Assembly: GCA_902494625.1 (NCBI GenBank)
Contig: CABUUB010000001.1
Coordinates: 21,619-85,618 of the forward strand
DNA: 64,000 nucleotides
Direction: 5' to 3'
Origin: an uncultured Collinsella sp.
GTDB taxonomy: Bacteria > Actinomycetota > Coriobacteriia > Coriobacteriales > Coriobacteriaceae
Positions 23,843-30,983 of the stretch are shown one piece after another. Positions within the stretch are counted from its first letter, which is position 1, and each line of letters opens with the position of its first letter. The translations under genes were made by a program, and so were the position numbers. Under the pieces are notes generated by a model, which worked only from the letters and a program-made list of their open reading frames with translations, was not told the origin of the DNA and made no database searches.

Positions 23843-24544
23843 ATGATCGAGATGAATGCTGTTGCCGCCGGTACCGAGCTTGACGCCGCGCGTGACGCGG
23901 GCCGCGAGGGTGCGTCCGCGGGCTGGTGCGCTTGGAGCGTGGGCGAGGCGTCGTTGACGTTTTCGCTGGTCGTGCGCCCGGATGTGAACATGCATGCCTT
24001 CCACGGCCTGCCGTTTGTGGCCGCGATGGGCATGATGGACGCGCTCGTGGGAACGGCTGCGGCACCGGGGCTGGGCCTTGCCGGCAAGGTGGGTATTCAG
24101 TGGCCGAGCGACATTGTGTGCGGCGCGCCCGCGTTTGAGACGTCGTTCGCGCGCGTCGCCGTCAACGGTGGTGCCGGTGCTGCGGGCATGTTCGGTGCCG
24201 TGACGGTGGATATTGAGCGTTCGGCGCTGAGCGAGCTTGGTGTGGACGTGGCTGACGAAGCGCTGGTCGAGACGCTGGCCGCCGCCGTGCTGGCCCGCGT
24301 GGACGCCTGGGCGGTTGTTGCCAACACGCCGCAAGGCGCCGCAGGGCCGCTGGCTCCCGTGCTGGGCGAGTACTTCGACATGGTGCCGCTGCTGGGCCGC
24401 CAAGTTGCGGCGGTGTCGCCCAACGGTTTGCCGCTTGCGGTCGGTGTGTTTGCGGGCTTGGATATCTGGGGTCGCGCGACTATCAAGACCGACGCCGGCG
24501 AGCAGGAGTTTCCGCCCGAGGCCGTACGGATTCGCGGGCTGTAA
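23843..24544 (+). CDS. Biotin-protein-ligase-like protein with degenerate catalytic loop
   Basis: 233 residues, starting directly after the folK stop. The central core resembles BPL/LplA catalytic domains: LTFSLVVRP, a helix, then GIQWPSDIVCG where BirA has KWPNDI. The C-terminus (LGRQVAAVSPNGLPLAVGVF and onward) resembles the small SH3-like BPL domain. The GRGRRGR biotinyl-AMP loop is not recognisable; GASAGWCAWSVGEASL takes its place, and the Lys that follows the WPND motif is absent. So it may be a diverged ligase with another substrate or a non-catalytic relative. The operon position after folate genes gives no extra clue. Confidence 0.6.
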   Translation: MIEMNAVAAGTELDAARDAGREGASAGWCAWSVGEASLTFSLVVRPDVNMHAFHGLPFVAAMGMMDALVGTAAAPGLGLAGKVGIQWPSDIVCGAPAFETSFARVAVNGGAGAAGMFGAVTVDIERSALSELGVDVADEALVETLAAAVLARVDAWAVVANTPQGAAGPLAPVLGEYFDMVPLLGRQVAAVSPNGLPLAVGVFAGLDIWGRATIKTDAGEQEFPPEAVRIRGL

Positions 24545-24580
24545 CGCGAGGCGCCCGCGCTCAAAGATAACGATGACAAC

Positions 24581-24612
24581 AAAGCCCTCCTCGGCAGTGC
24601 CGGGGAGGGTTT
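24581..24612 (+). terminator. Terminator after the biotin-ligase-like gene
   Basis: CCCTCCTCGGCA pairs with TGCCGGGGAGGG, and TTTC follows. It sits 36 nt past the stop. Confidence 0.7.
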
Positions 24613-24641
24613 CGCCTATCTGGGGAATGGGTTGCCAGCGC

Positions 24642-24684
24642 CCTGTTCCTCAAAACTGAAAAATTTTCGTTTTTGAGGAATAGG
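24642..24684. repeat. Family D hairpin, copy 1 (upstream of ATPase)
   Basis: A 43-bp near-palindrome: CCTGTTCCTCAAAACTGAAA faces TTTTTGAGGAATAGG. It is the outer of two copies upstream of the AAA ATPase gene. Confidence 0.75.
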
Positions 24685-24728
24685 ATTAAGGCAGCTCGGC
24701 CTTTCGCGAGGTATATTCGCTACAGAGT

Positions 24729-24769
24729 CTATTCCTCAAAACTGAAAATTTTTCAGTTTTGAGGAATAG
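24729..24769. repeat. Family D hairpin, copy 2 (perfect, at the ATPase leader)
   Basis: A perfect 20-bp inverted repeat around one central base, starting CTATTCCTCAAAACTG. It ends 14 nt before the GAGGAGG of the ATPase gene, so it must lie in or next to the promoter/leader and could block or stabilise the transcript. Confidence 0.8.
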
Positions 24770-24795
24770 CGATAAAATACCGCGAGGAGGCCCCA

Positions 24796-25992
24796 ATGAA
24801 ACTCATCAATAGAACGTCATATATGGACACGTTGACGAGCCTTATTGGCGTGCCGGACATCAAGGTCATCACGGGCATTCGGCGTAGCGGTAAATCAAAA
24901 TTGCTCGAGGCCCTCCGCGATTACGTGGAGGCAAATCTGTCCAATTCGAATGTCATCCATATCAACTACAACCTCGATGAGTTCGAGGGCCTGCTCGAAT
25001 ATCATGCCCTGCTCGCCTATGTAAAAGAGCATCGAGTGTCCGGCAAGCAAAACTTCCTGCTTATCGACGAGGTTCAGATGTGCGACGGTTTTGAGCGTGC
25101 GATCAACAGCCTTCACGCATCCGAGCAGTACGATATCTTCATCACCGGATCGAATGCCTTTTTGCTGTCGAGCGATCTGTCGACGCTCTTTACGGGGCGC
25201 ACCTTCGAGATCGAGGTTTTCCCATTCTCGTTTGAGGAGTATCGTCTCTATGGCGACGAGGGCGAGGTCGACCGCGACTTCGATGAGTACGCGAGAACCG
25301 GCGGTATGTCTGGTTCTTACCCTTATCCACTGCAGGAGCAGCGCTATCAATATCTCTCCAACGTCTTTAAGACGCTCATTGTGAGAGATATCGTGCAGCG
25401 GCATAGCGTCAGAAACGAATTGGCACTGCTACGCATTGCCGATTACATGATGGACAACGTTTCCAACATTACGTCGGCGCGCAACATTACGGACGCATTA
25501 AATGCGGATGGGCTAAAGATTACGAACAAGACGGTCGGCACGTACATGGGGTACCTGTGCGATGCGTTTGCCTTCTATAAAGTTCGTCGATACGACATTC
25601 GCGGCAAGAAATACCTTAAGAGCGGTGAGAAGTATTACCTGGCGGATCATGCGTTTAAATATGCGCTTCTTGGTACACGTGATATGGATTGGGGACGCGT
25701 ATACGAGAACATGGTGGCAATCGAGCTGCTGCGTCGCGGATACGAGGTATACGTCGGCGTGCTCTATAAAAAGGAAATAGACTTTGTAGCAATCAAGCGA
25801 AGCGAGAAACTCTACATTCAGGTGAGCGACGACATCAGCTCGGATAAGACATTTGAACGCGAGATTTCGCCACTGCTGAGCATTGGCGATGCGTATCCCA
25901 AGATGATTCTCGCCCGCACGCATCACGAGGCCACGGATCACGACGGAGTGCAAATCGTGGACCTGGCGAGGTGGCTGTGCGGCGAGGCCTAG
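24796..25992 (+). CDS. AAA ATPase with C-terminal DUF4143 domain
   Basis: 398 residues. The N-terminal AAA_14 domain has Walker A GIRRSGKSKLL (near residue 32), Walker B FLLIDEVQM, and the sensor-like TGSNAFLLSS and FPFSFEEY motifs typical of this family. The C-terminal DUF4143 part ends in a nuclease-like block (YEVYVGVLYKKEIDFVA, LYIQVSDD) in which E-x-D and Q/K positions resemble PD-(D/E)XK folds. The function of the family is unknown. The coding sequence is AT-richer than its neighbours and is bracketed by family D palindromes, which points to acquisition as a unit. GAGGAGG precedes ATG 24796. Confidence 0.88.
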   Translation: MKLINRTSYMDTLTSLIGVPDIKVITGIRRSGKSKLLEALRDYVEANLSNSNVIHINYNLDEFEGLLEYHALLAYVKEHRVSGKQNFLLIDEVQMCDGFERAINSLHASEQYDIFITGSNAFLLSSDLSTLFTGRTFEIEVFPFSFEEYRLYGDEGEVDRDFDEYARTGGMSGSYPYPLQEQRYQYLSNVFKTLIVRDIVQRHSVRNELALLRIADYMMDNVSNITSARNITDALNADGLKITNKTVGTYMGYLCDAFAFYKVRRYDIRGKKYLKSGEKYYLADHAFKYALLGTRDMDWGRVYENMVAIELLRRGYEVYVGVLYKKEIDFVAIKRSEKLYIQVSDDISSDKTFEREISPLLSIGDAYPKMILARTHHEATDHDGVQIVDLARWLCGEA

Positions 25993-25999
25993 CAGAAAG

Positions 26000-26042
26000 C
26001 CTATTCCTCAAAACTGAAAAATTATCGTTTTTGAGGAATAGG
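26000..26042. repeat. Family D hairpin, copy 3 (downstream of ATPase)
   Basis: CCTATTCCTCAAAACTGAAA faces TTTTTGAGGAATAGG, 7 nt after the ATPase stop. It matches copy 1 apart from a few bases, so the gene is framed by near-identical hairpins. Confidence 0.75.
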
Positions 26043-26097
26043 ACCGATGCATTGCCTAGTTCGCCGCTCGCGCTCGTGCTCGACTTAAGCCCCCGCC

Positions 26098-26871
26098 CTA
26101 CCTCTGCTCCTGCATGCGGCGGTAGATTTCGCAGATACCCTTGATGGTGAGCTGTCCGTCTACCACGTCGAAGGCGTCGGTCGAACCGGCGACGATGCTG
26201 GCGAGGCCGCCCGTGGCGATAACGGTGGCATCCTCGCGGCCCAGCTCGCGCTTCATGCGCGCGACCAGGCCCTCGGCCATGGCGGCGGCGCCCGTCACGG
26301 CGCCCACCTTGATGCACTCCTCGGTATCGCGGCCGATGGCATGCTCGGGCGCCTCGAGCGGCACGCTGGCGAGCTTGGCGGCTCGGGCGGCGAGCGCGTC
26401 CATCGAAATGCGGATGCCCGGCGCAATCGCTCCACCAATGTAATAACCGTCCTCATCGATGACGTCGATATTGGTCGCGGTGCCAAAGTCCACCACGATT
26501 GCCGGCGCGCCGTAGAAAGTTTCGGCCGCAACGGCGTTAGCGACGCGGTCGGCACCTACGGCCTGGGGACGCGCCGCGCGCAGCTTGGTCACCGCGGCCG
26601 TCTGCGGTCCGATGACGATGGCGTCTGCGGCAATGCGGTCGGCCACGGCGTGCCATTCGCGCGAGAGCTGCGGCACCACGCCCGCAAAGGCGATCGCGTC
26701 GACTGCGTCGAGCGAAAGGCCGTACATCTTAAAGAAACCCATCAGGCGCACATGGATCTCGTCGGCGGTATAAGAGCGGTCGGTGGGCATGCGCCACGAC
26801 TGCACCAGCTCGTCTCCGTCAAACAGGCCCATGGCCGTCTGCGTATTTCCCATATCGATAGCGAGCAGCAT
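26098..26871 (-). CDS. coaX: Type III pantothenate kinase
   Basis: 257 residues. First step of CoA synthesis, using the ASKHA fold. N-terminal phosphate loop MLLAIDMGNTQTAMGLFDG, then GADRVANAVAA, VVDFGTATNIDVID (catalytic Asp region), GGAIAPGI, and a C-terminal VIATGG adenosine-site motif. The start is ATG 26871 behind GGAG; an upstream ATG adds only MPTPGVD with no ribosome site. A minus-strand TACAAT at 26908-26913 may be its -10. Confidence 0.93.
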   Translation of the reverse strand: MLLAIDMGNTQTAMGLFDGDELVQSWRMPTDRSYTADEIHVRLMGFFKMYGLSLDAVDAIAFAGVVPQLSREWHAVADRIAADAIVIGPQTAAVTKLRAARPQAVGADRVANAVAAETFYGAPAIVVDFGTATNIDVIDEDGYYIGGAIAPGIRISMDALAARAAKLASVPLEAPEHAIGRDTEECIKVGAVTGAAAMAEGLVARMKRELGREDATVIATGGLASIVAGSTDAFDVVDGQLTIKGICEIYRRMQEQR

Positions 26872-27008
26872 GTCTACTCCCGGCGTTGGCATAAAAGGAC
26901 GCGCACCATTGTATACGTGCCGTCGACGGCGCTCGGCTGCGATTCGTTTACGGTGATAGGGGCTGAGGGGTTTTAAATATGAAGGAATTATGCTCTACGA
27001 GATTTTCC

Positions 27009-27037
27009 TTGCCGCTTACCGAACTCCCGCGTAATAT
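27009..27037 (+). promoter_or_regulatory. Promoter of the initiator tRNA
   Basis: TTGCCG, exactly 17 nt, TAATAT, ending 31 nt before the tRNA 5' end. This is the best consensus-like promoter in the window. Confidence 0.7.
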
Positions 27038-27068
27038 TCTTTCTTGCGCACATGAGGCGCCCAGACAT

Positions 27069-27145
27069 TGCGGGGTGGAGCAGTCTGGTAGCTCGCCGGG
27101 CTCATAACCCGGAGGTCGTAGGTTCAAATCCTGCCCCCGCGACCA
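27069..27145 (+). tRNA. tRNA-Met (initiator, CAT anticodon)
   Basis: 77 nt with encoded CCA. The anticodon loop is CTCATAA in a stem with three consecutive G-C pairs (GGG/CCC), the mark of initiator tRNA. Base 1 (T) and base 72 (G) form only a weak pair, also expected of initiators. GTTCAAATC T-loop is intact. Lone gene with its own promoter and terminator. Confidence 0.95.
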
Positions 27146-27154
27146 AGAACTTGC

Positions 27155-27184
27155 AGCTCGTCGGCCTGGCCGGCGAGCTTTTTT
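27155..27184 (+). terminator. Terminator of the tRNA gene
   Basis: AGCTCGTCGGCC pairs with GGCCGGCGAGCT, followed by six T. It begins 10 nt after the tRNA 3' end. Confidence 0.85.
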
Positions 27185-27233
27185 GTTATTTCGGGACCGT
27201 GTTTTCGGTCCAATCCTCGGCCTCTCAAACAAA

Positions 27234-27451
27234 ATCTCGATCTGTAACATCTAGACCCGATTTGGGCGGCTAGGTGTTACAGATCGAGATGTTTCGGCAG
27301 GATGGTCTTCGTTTGTCTAAATCTGTAACACGAGGGACGGATTTTGCCGAGTTACTGTTACAGATTGAGATTTTCTAGCAGGCGGGTCCCGTTTGTCTCG
27401 ATCTGTAACATCTGGGGCCCATTTTGCCGAGTAACTGTTACAGATCGAGAC
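27234..27451. repeat. Array of three 57-bp palindromic units (family A)
   Basis: Units 27234-27290, 27315-27371 and 27395-27451, with spacers of 24 and 23 nt. Arms follow RTCTCGATCTGTAACA and its complement; two middles share ATTTTGCCGAGT. It fills most of the gap 27146-27488 between the tRNA and the convergent LysR gene, and no gene is visible there. Confidence 0.85.
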
Positions 27452-27488
27452 GCTGGGTCCTCGCCCGCACGGCCTTAATCGTTGGTAA

Positions 27489-28370
27489 TCAGGAACTCAT
27501 CCAGGAATACATCGAGTAGATCGTTTTTCGCTGCGGCAGCCAGGCGGCGGCAATCGTCATTTCGGTCGATTTGCCTTCTATGGGAATCGCGACGACTTTG
27601 CCGTTGGTGGGAAACGCCTGCGTGAGATATCCCGGCAGCAGCGCGTAGCCCAAACCGGCGGCGACGCACAGCACGCTCGTCTCGACGTCTTCGGACACAT
27701 AGGCAATCTTGGGATGCTCTTCAATCTTGGCAAGCGTGGTCGCGATCGCTTCCGATTCGCCGTACCCGCTGGCTCCGCGTGTAGCGTCGACGATTGGATA
27801 CCCCTTAAGGTCCTCGATACAGATCGACTGTCGGTGGGCGAGCGGGTGGTCGAGCGGCACCACGGCGTGCAGCGGGTAGGACCTCAAGACCTGCCACTGC
27901 ATATCGGACATGCGGTACTCGTTGTAGAGCAGGTTAATGCATACGTCGATATCTTCTCGGCGCAGTGCGTCGTAGAGCTCCGAGACGTTGTCGCGCATAA
28001 AGCTTAGCCGGACGTTGGGATAGCTCTTATGAAACCCAAACAGCATGTCGGCGAGATCGGTCCGTTCGTATCCCTTGATGTAGCCGACCTTGAGCTCGCC
28101 TTCGGGCATGTCGTCTGCCGCCCGCGCGCGCCTTACGGCCTCGGTGGTTCGTGCGACAATCGCACGGGCATCATCAAGGAACAGGGCTCCCGCCACCGTA
28201 AGCTCAACGTGATGGTTGTCGCGTTCGAACAACTGCTTTCCCACGGCGCGCTCGAGCGCCGCGATCTGGTTGGAAATCGTTGCCTGCGAAACAAAGAAAT
28301 CCTTGGCGACTTTCGAAAAAGAGCGCGCCTCGGCCACGGCTATAAAGTACTCCAGCTGTTTGATGCGCAT
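27489..28370 (-). CDS. LysR-family transcriptional regulator
   Basis: 293 residues. N-terminal winged HTH: RIKQLEYFIAVAEARSFSKV, then SQATISNQIAALERAVG and LFERDNHHVELTVAG. The rest is a periplasmic-binding-type effector domain (EGELKVGYIKG; HPLAHRQSI). The start is ATG 28370 behind GGAG. It is divergent from the DUF1097 gene and the redox cluster that follows, which LysR regulators commonly control. Effector unknown. Confidence 0.92.
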   Translation of the reverse strand: MRIKQLEYFIAVAEARSFSKVAKDFFVSQATISNQIAALERAVGKQLFERDNHHVELTVAGALFLDDARAIVARTTEAVRRARAADDMPEGELKVGYIKGYERTDLADMLFGFHKSYPNVRLSFMRDNVSELYDALRREDIDVCINLLYNEYRMSDMQWQVLRSYPLHAVVPLDHPLAHRQSICIEDLKGYPIVDATRGASGYGESEAIATTLAKIEEHPKIAYVSEDVETSVLCVAAGLGYALLPGYLTQAFPTNGKVVAIPIEGKSTEMTIAAAWLPQRKTIYSMYSWMSS

Positions 28371-28459
28371 AGTTCTCCGTACATTAGATTTCCTTATCAC
28401 GTAATGCATAGATTAGCGCAAACGCCCAGCGTTTTCCCTTCTATGATTTAGGAACGGTT

Positions 28460-28489
28460 ATTTGCGTGCGTATCGACAACACCGCAAAT
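28460..28489. promoter_or_regulatory. Inverted repeat ATTTGCG-N16-CGCAAAT upstream of the DUF1097 gene
   Basis: A 7+7 perfect dyad in the leader of the DUF1097 gene, within the LysR divergent region. Possible operator or stem-loop; the spacing is longer than a classic LysR box. Confidence 0.3.
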
Positions 28490-28512
28490 TTCTTTTGAAG
28501 AGAGGGATCTCG

Positions 28513-29091
28513 ATGAAGGGCCGTAAAACCATCAAGCTTGTCCAGGCCGCCACTGGTGCCATTGCGCTCACGCTCCTTATGCAACTGATGGGGGTGTTTG
28601 GGTACGGGCAATACACCTGGATGTGCTTTTTGCCGTTGCTGATGTTTTTTGCTTTTGGAGCCGATTTTAAGAAGATCCCCGAGATGCTGGTGAGCTATGC
28701 CGTCGGCGAGGTTTGGTGTGTGATCAACTCGCTGGTCATGGGCGTGTTTGTCTCGGCCTTTGGCGCCGATAACATGGTTATGAGCAACATCGTCCCAACC
28801 ATCCTGGTTATCTTTTGCATCTTGACGACTCACGAGAACCTGCTCGAAGGCAAGATCTGCTCCAATGTTCCATGCGTCTTTATGGGCCTTGCCACGTCGT
28901 TCTTCACGTTTATGTTGCAGCAGCCGATCAACTTTGGCCACCTCTTTGCGTTTTGGGCCTTTGGAATCGCGCTCGCGGTTTGCCTGGTCATGTCGGGAAC
29001 GCTCGTGTGCTCGGCAATCTTTGGAAAAGAGCGCACTATTCAGGCACTTACGCCACTCGATGTTCTCGAGGCGCAGCAGAACCATAAATAA
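28513..29091 (+). CDS. DUF1097-type membrane protein
   Basis: A 192-residue integral membrane protein with about five or six TM helices (IALTLLMQLMGVFGYGQYTW; MSNIVPTILVIFCILT; FWAFGIALAVCLVMSG). It resembles the DUF1097 family, small putative permeases of unknown substrate. ATG 28513 follows GAGAGGGA. It is divergent from the LysR gene and upstream of the flavoprotein gene by about 250 nt, so it could move the substrate or product of that reductase; that is inference from position only. Confidence 0.72.
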   Translation: MKGRKTIKLVQAATGAIALTLLMQLMGVFGYGQYTWMCFLPLLMFFAFGADFKKIPEMLVSYAVGEVWCVINSLVMGVFVSAFGADNMVMSNIVPTILVIFCILTTHENLLEGKICSNVPCVFMGLATSFFTFMLQQPINFGHLFAFWAFGIALAVCLVMSGTLVCSAIFGKERTIQALTPLDVLEAQQNHK

Positions 29092-29344
29092 GATAACTCG
29101 ATTATCAGAGGCGGGTGCCATAAGGCACATCGCTCCTTTTGCATGTGGCGGCAAGGACCGGGCGCTCCAAATAATTGCCCAAACGCATGGTTCATCCGCA
29201 CAAAGCCCATGGTCGCTATGGGCAAACATCGGTGCGCCTGCACATGGTTTTGAGCCTGTTTTCGAGCGAAAGTATGGCTGTCGATACGCATGCAATTCGC
29301 ATGAAACCCGGGCTCGTCCAAGAGCCCTATAAAGGAGGATTCAC

Positions 29345-30850
29345 ATGAAACAGTTAGAGACCGACGTCGTTGTCGTCGCCGCAGGTCTGAGCGGCCTTGC
29401 CGCAGCGGTCGCTGCAGCCGAGGCGGGCGCTCGCGTCATTGCCCTGGAGAAGGCTCCCATTACCGGTGGCGCCGCCAACATGGGCATGGGGCCTGCTGCC
29501 GCTGGCTCTCCGCTTCAGAAGGCCTCGATGATCGAGGTCACGCCTGGCGAGCTCTTCCGTCGCCATATGTTCTACACCCATTACCAGGTCGATGCTCGCC
29601 TGGTGCGCGACTACTACTTTAAGTCGGGCGACACCATCGCATGGCTGCAGGACATGGGCGTGGAGTTTAACTCCGTGCGCCCGGCGTTCCGCGCTCGCGA
29701 GCGCACGCGCGCCTATTCCGACGGCGAGTACACCTGGCATGTCGTGCAGCCCGAGGACGGCTCGGAGCCCGGTCCTCGCGCGGCCACCACGATGACCAAG
29801 CGCATGACCGAGCGTGCTCAGGACCTGGGCGTCGAGTTTATGTTTGAGTGCCCGGGCACCGGCCTTATCAAGGGCGGGGACGGCGCCATCTGCGGCGTGA
29901 CCGCAAAGGACAAGGACGGCGAGGAGTACCAGATCTCGTGCAAGTCCGCGATTGTCGCCACGGGCGGTTTTGGCCACAACGCCAAGCTTATCAAGGAGAA
30001 GCTCGACTTTGAGTGGGGTACCGACCTGTTCTCGTTTGCCATTCCGGGCATGGACGGCGACGGCATCAACATGTGCCACGAGGTCGGCGGCGGCCACACC
30101 CCGGTGACCATGGAGCTCATGTACCAGATCCCCGACAACATGAACCACTTCTATGTCGAGGGCGCATTCCGTCAGCCGTGCTACTGGTGCAACCGCCTGG
30201 GCGAGCGCTTTATGCCGGAGGACGAGATCTTCAACACCACCTTTGTCGGCAACGCCATCAACCATCTTCCCGGCAAGGTCGCCTATGCCATCTTTGATTC
30301 CCGCATGCTCAAGCATTGGAAGAAGGACGGTCCGGATATCGTCAGCCACGTTCATCCGCACGACCTGTACGACGGCTTTGAGGAACAGTGGAACCGCGAC
30401 CTGGAGGCTGGCTATCCGGCAATCTGCCAGGCCGATACGCTGGAGGAGCTTGCCGAGAAGGCTGGTATCGATGTTGAGGGCTTGCTCGCCAATGTCGACG
30501 AGTACAACGAGATGTGCGACAACGGCTGGGACGACATCTTTGAGAAAGAGCGCGAGTTTATGAAGCCGCTCGAGAAGGGCCCCTTCTATTGCTGCAAGCA
30601 GTACTGTGGCGCCTACGGCACCTTGGGTGGCGTGCTCATCAACCACAAGATGGAGGTCATGACCGACGATTACGAGGTCATCCCTGGCCTGTACTGCGTT
30701 GGCACCGATGCCTGCACCATCTATGGCGACTCCTATAACTACTGCATTCCGGGTAACACCATGGGCTTCTGCCTTAACTCGGGTCGCATCGCCGGTGAAA
30801 ACGCCGCCGCAGCCCTCTTTGAGGACGCGGGCGACGAGGAGTGGTCGTAA
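29345..30850 (+). CDS. Soluble FAD-dependent fumarate-reductase-type oxidoreductase
   Basis: 501 residues. N-terminal FAD-binding site TDVVVVAAGLSGLAAAVAAA with ALEKAPITGGAANMG; mid-protein IVATGGFG; C-terminal VGTDACTIYGDSYNYCIPG and GRIAGENAA that close the flavin site. The fold is that of fumarate reductase/succinate dehydrogenase flavoproteins and related reductases, which in Coriobacteriia act on many organic acceptors. There is no Sec or Tat signal and no heme or FMN domain, so it should work in the cytoplasm with a separate donor, plausibly the iron-sulfur proteins encoded next. Acceptor not identified. AAAGGAGG precedes ATG 29345. Confidence 0.88.
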   Translation: MKQLETDVVVVAAGLSGLAAAVAAAEAGARVIALEKAPITGGAANMGMGPAAAGSPLQKASMIEVTPGELFRRHMFYTHYQVDARLVRDYYFKSGDTIAWLQDMGVEFNSVRPAFRARERTRAYSDGEYTWHVVQPEDGSEPGPRAATTMTKRMTERAQDLGVEFMFECPGTGLIKGGDGAICGVTAKDKDGEEYQISCKSAIVATGGFGHNAKLIKEKLDFEWGTDLFSFAIPGMDGDGINMCHEVGGGHTPVTMELMYQIPDNMNHFYVEGAFRQPCYWCNRLGERFMPEDEIFNTTFVGNAINHLPGKVAYAIFDSRMLKHWKKDGPDIVSHVHPHDLYDGFEEQWNRDLEAGYPAICQADTLEELAEKAGIDVEGLLANVDEYNEMCDNGWDDIFEKEREFMKPLEKGPFYCCKQYCGAYGTLGGVLINHKMEVMTDDYEVIPGLYCVGTDACTIYGDSYNYCIPGNTMGFCLNSGRIAGENAAAALFEDAGDEEWS

Positions 30851-30865
30851 CACCGTAGCTATTCG

Positions 30866-30952
30866 CGCCTGCGGACACCCACGCGTTGGGTGCAGGCGGG
30901 GATTTGCCCTACAAGCGAGGCGCTCGGGATCGCTTTGGTCCCGGGCGCCTTT
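30866..30952 (+). terminator. Two hairpins between the flavoprotein and Fe-S fusion genes
   Basis: Hairpin 1 at 30866-30898 (GCCTGCG-ACACCCA with TGGGTGCAGGC) and hairpin 2 at 30918-30952 (AGGCGCTCGGGA with TCCCGGGCGCCTTT). The second ends in a short T-tract. They may give partial termination or differential expression between the two genes. Confidence 0.5.
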
Positions 30953-30983
30953 CTGGACAAGAGCGACATTTTGAGGGGAACGA

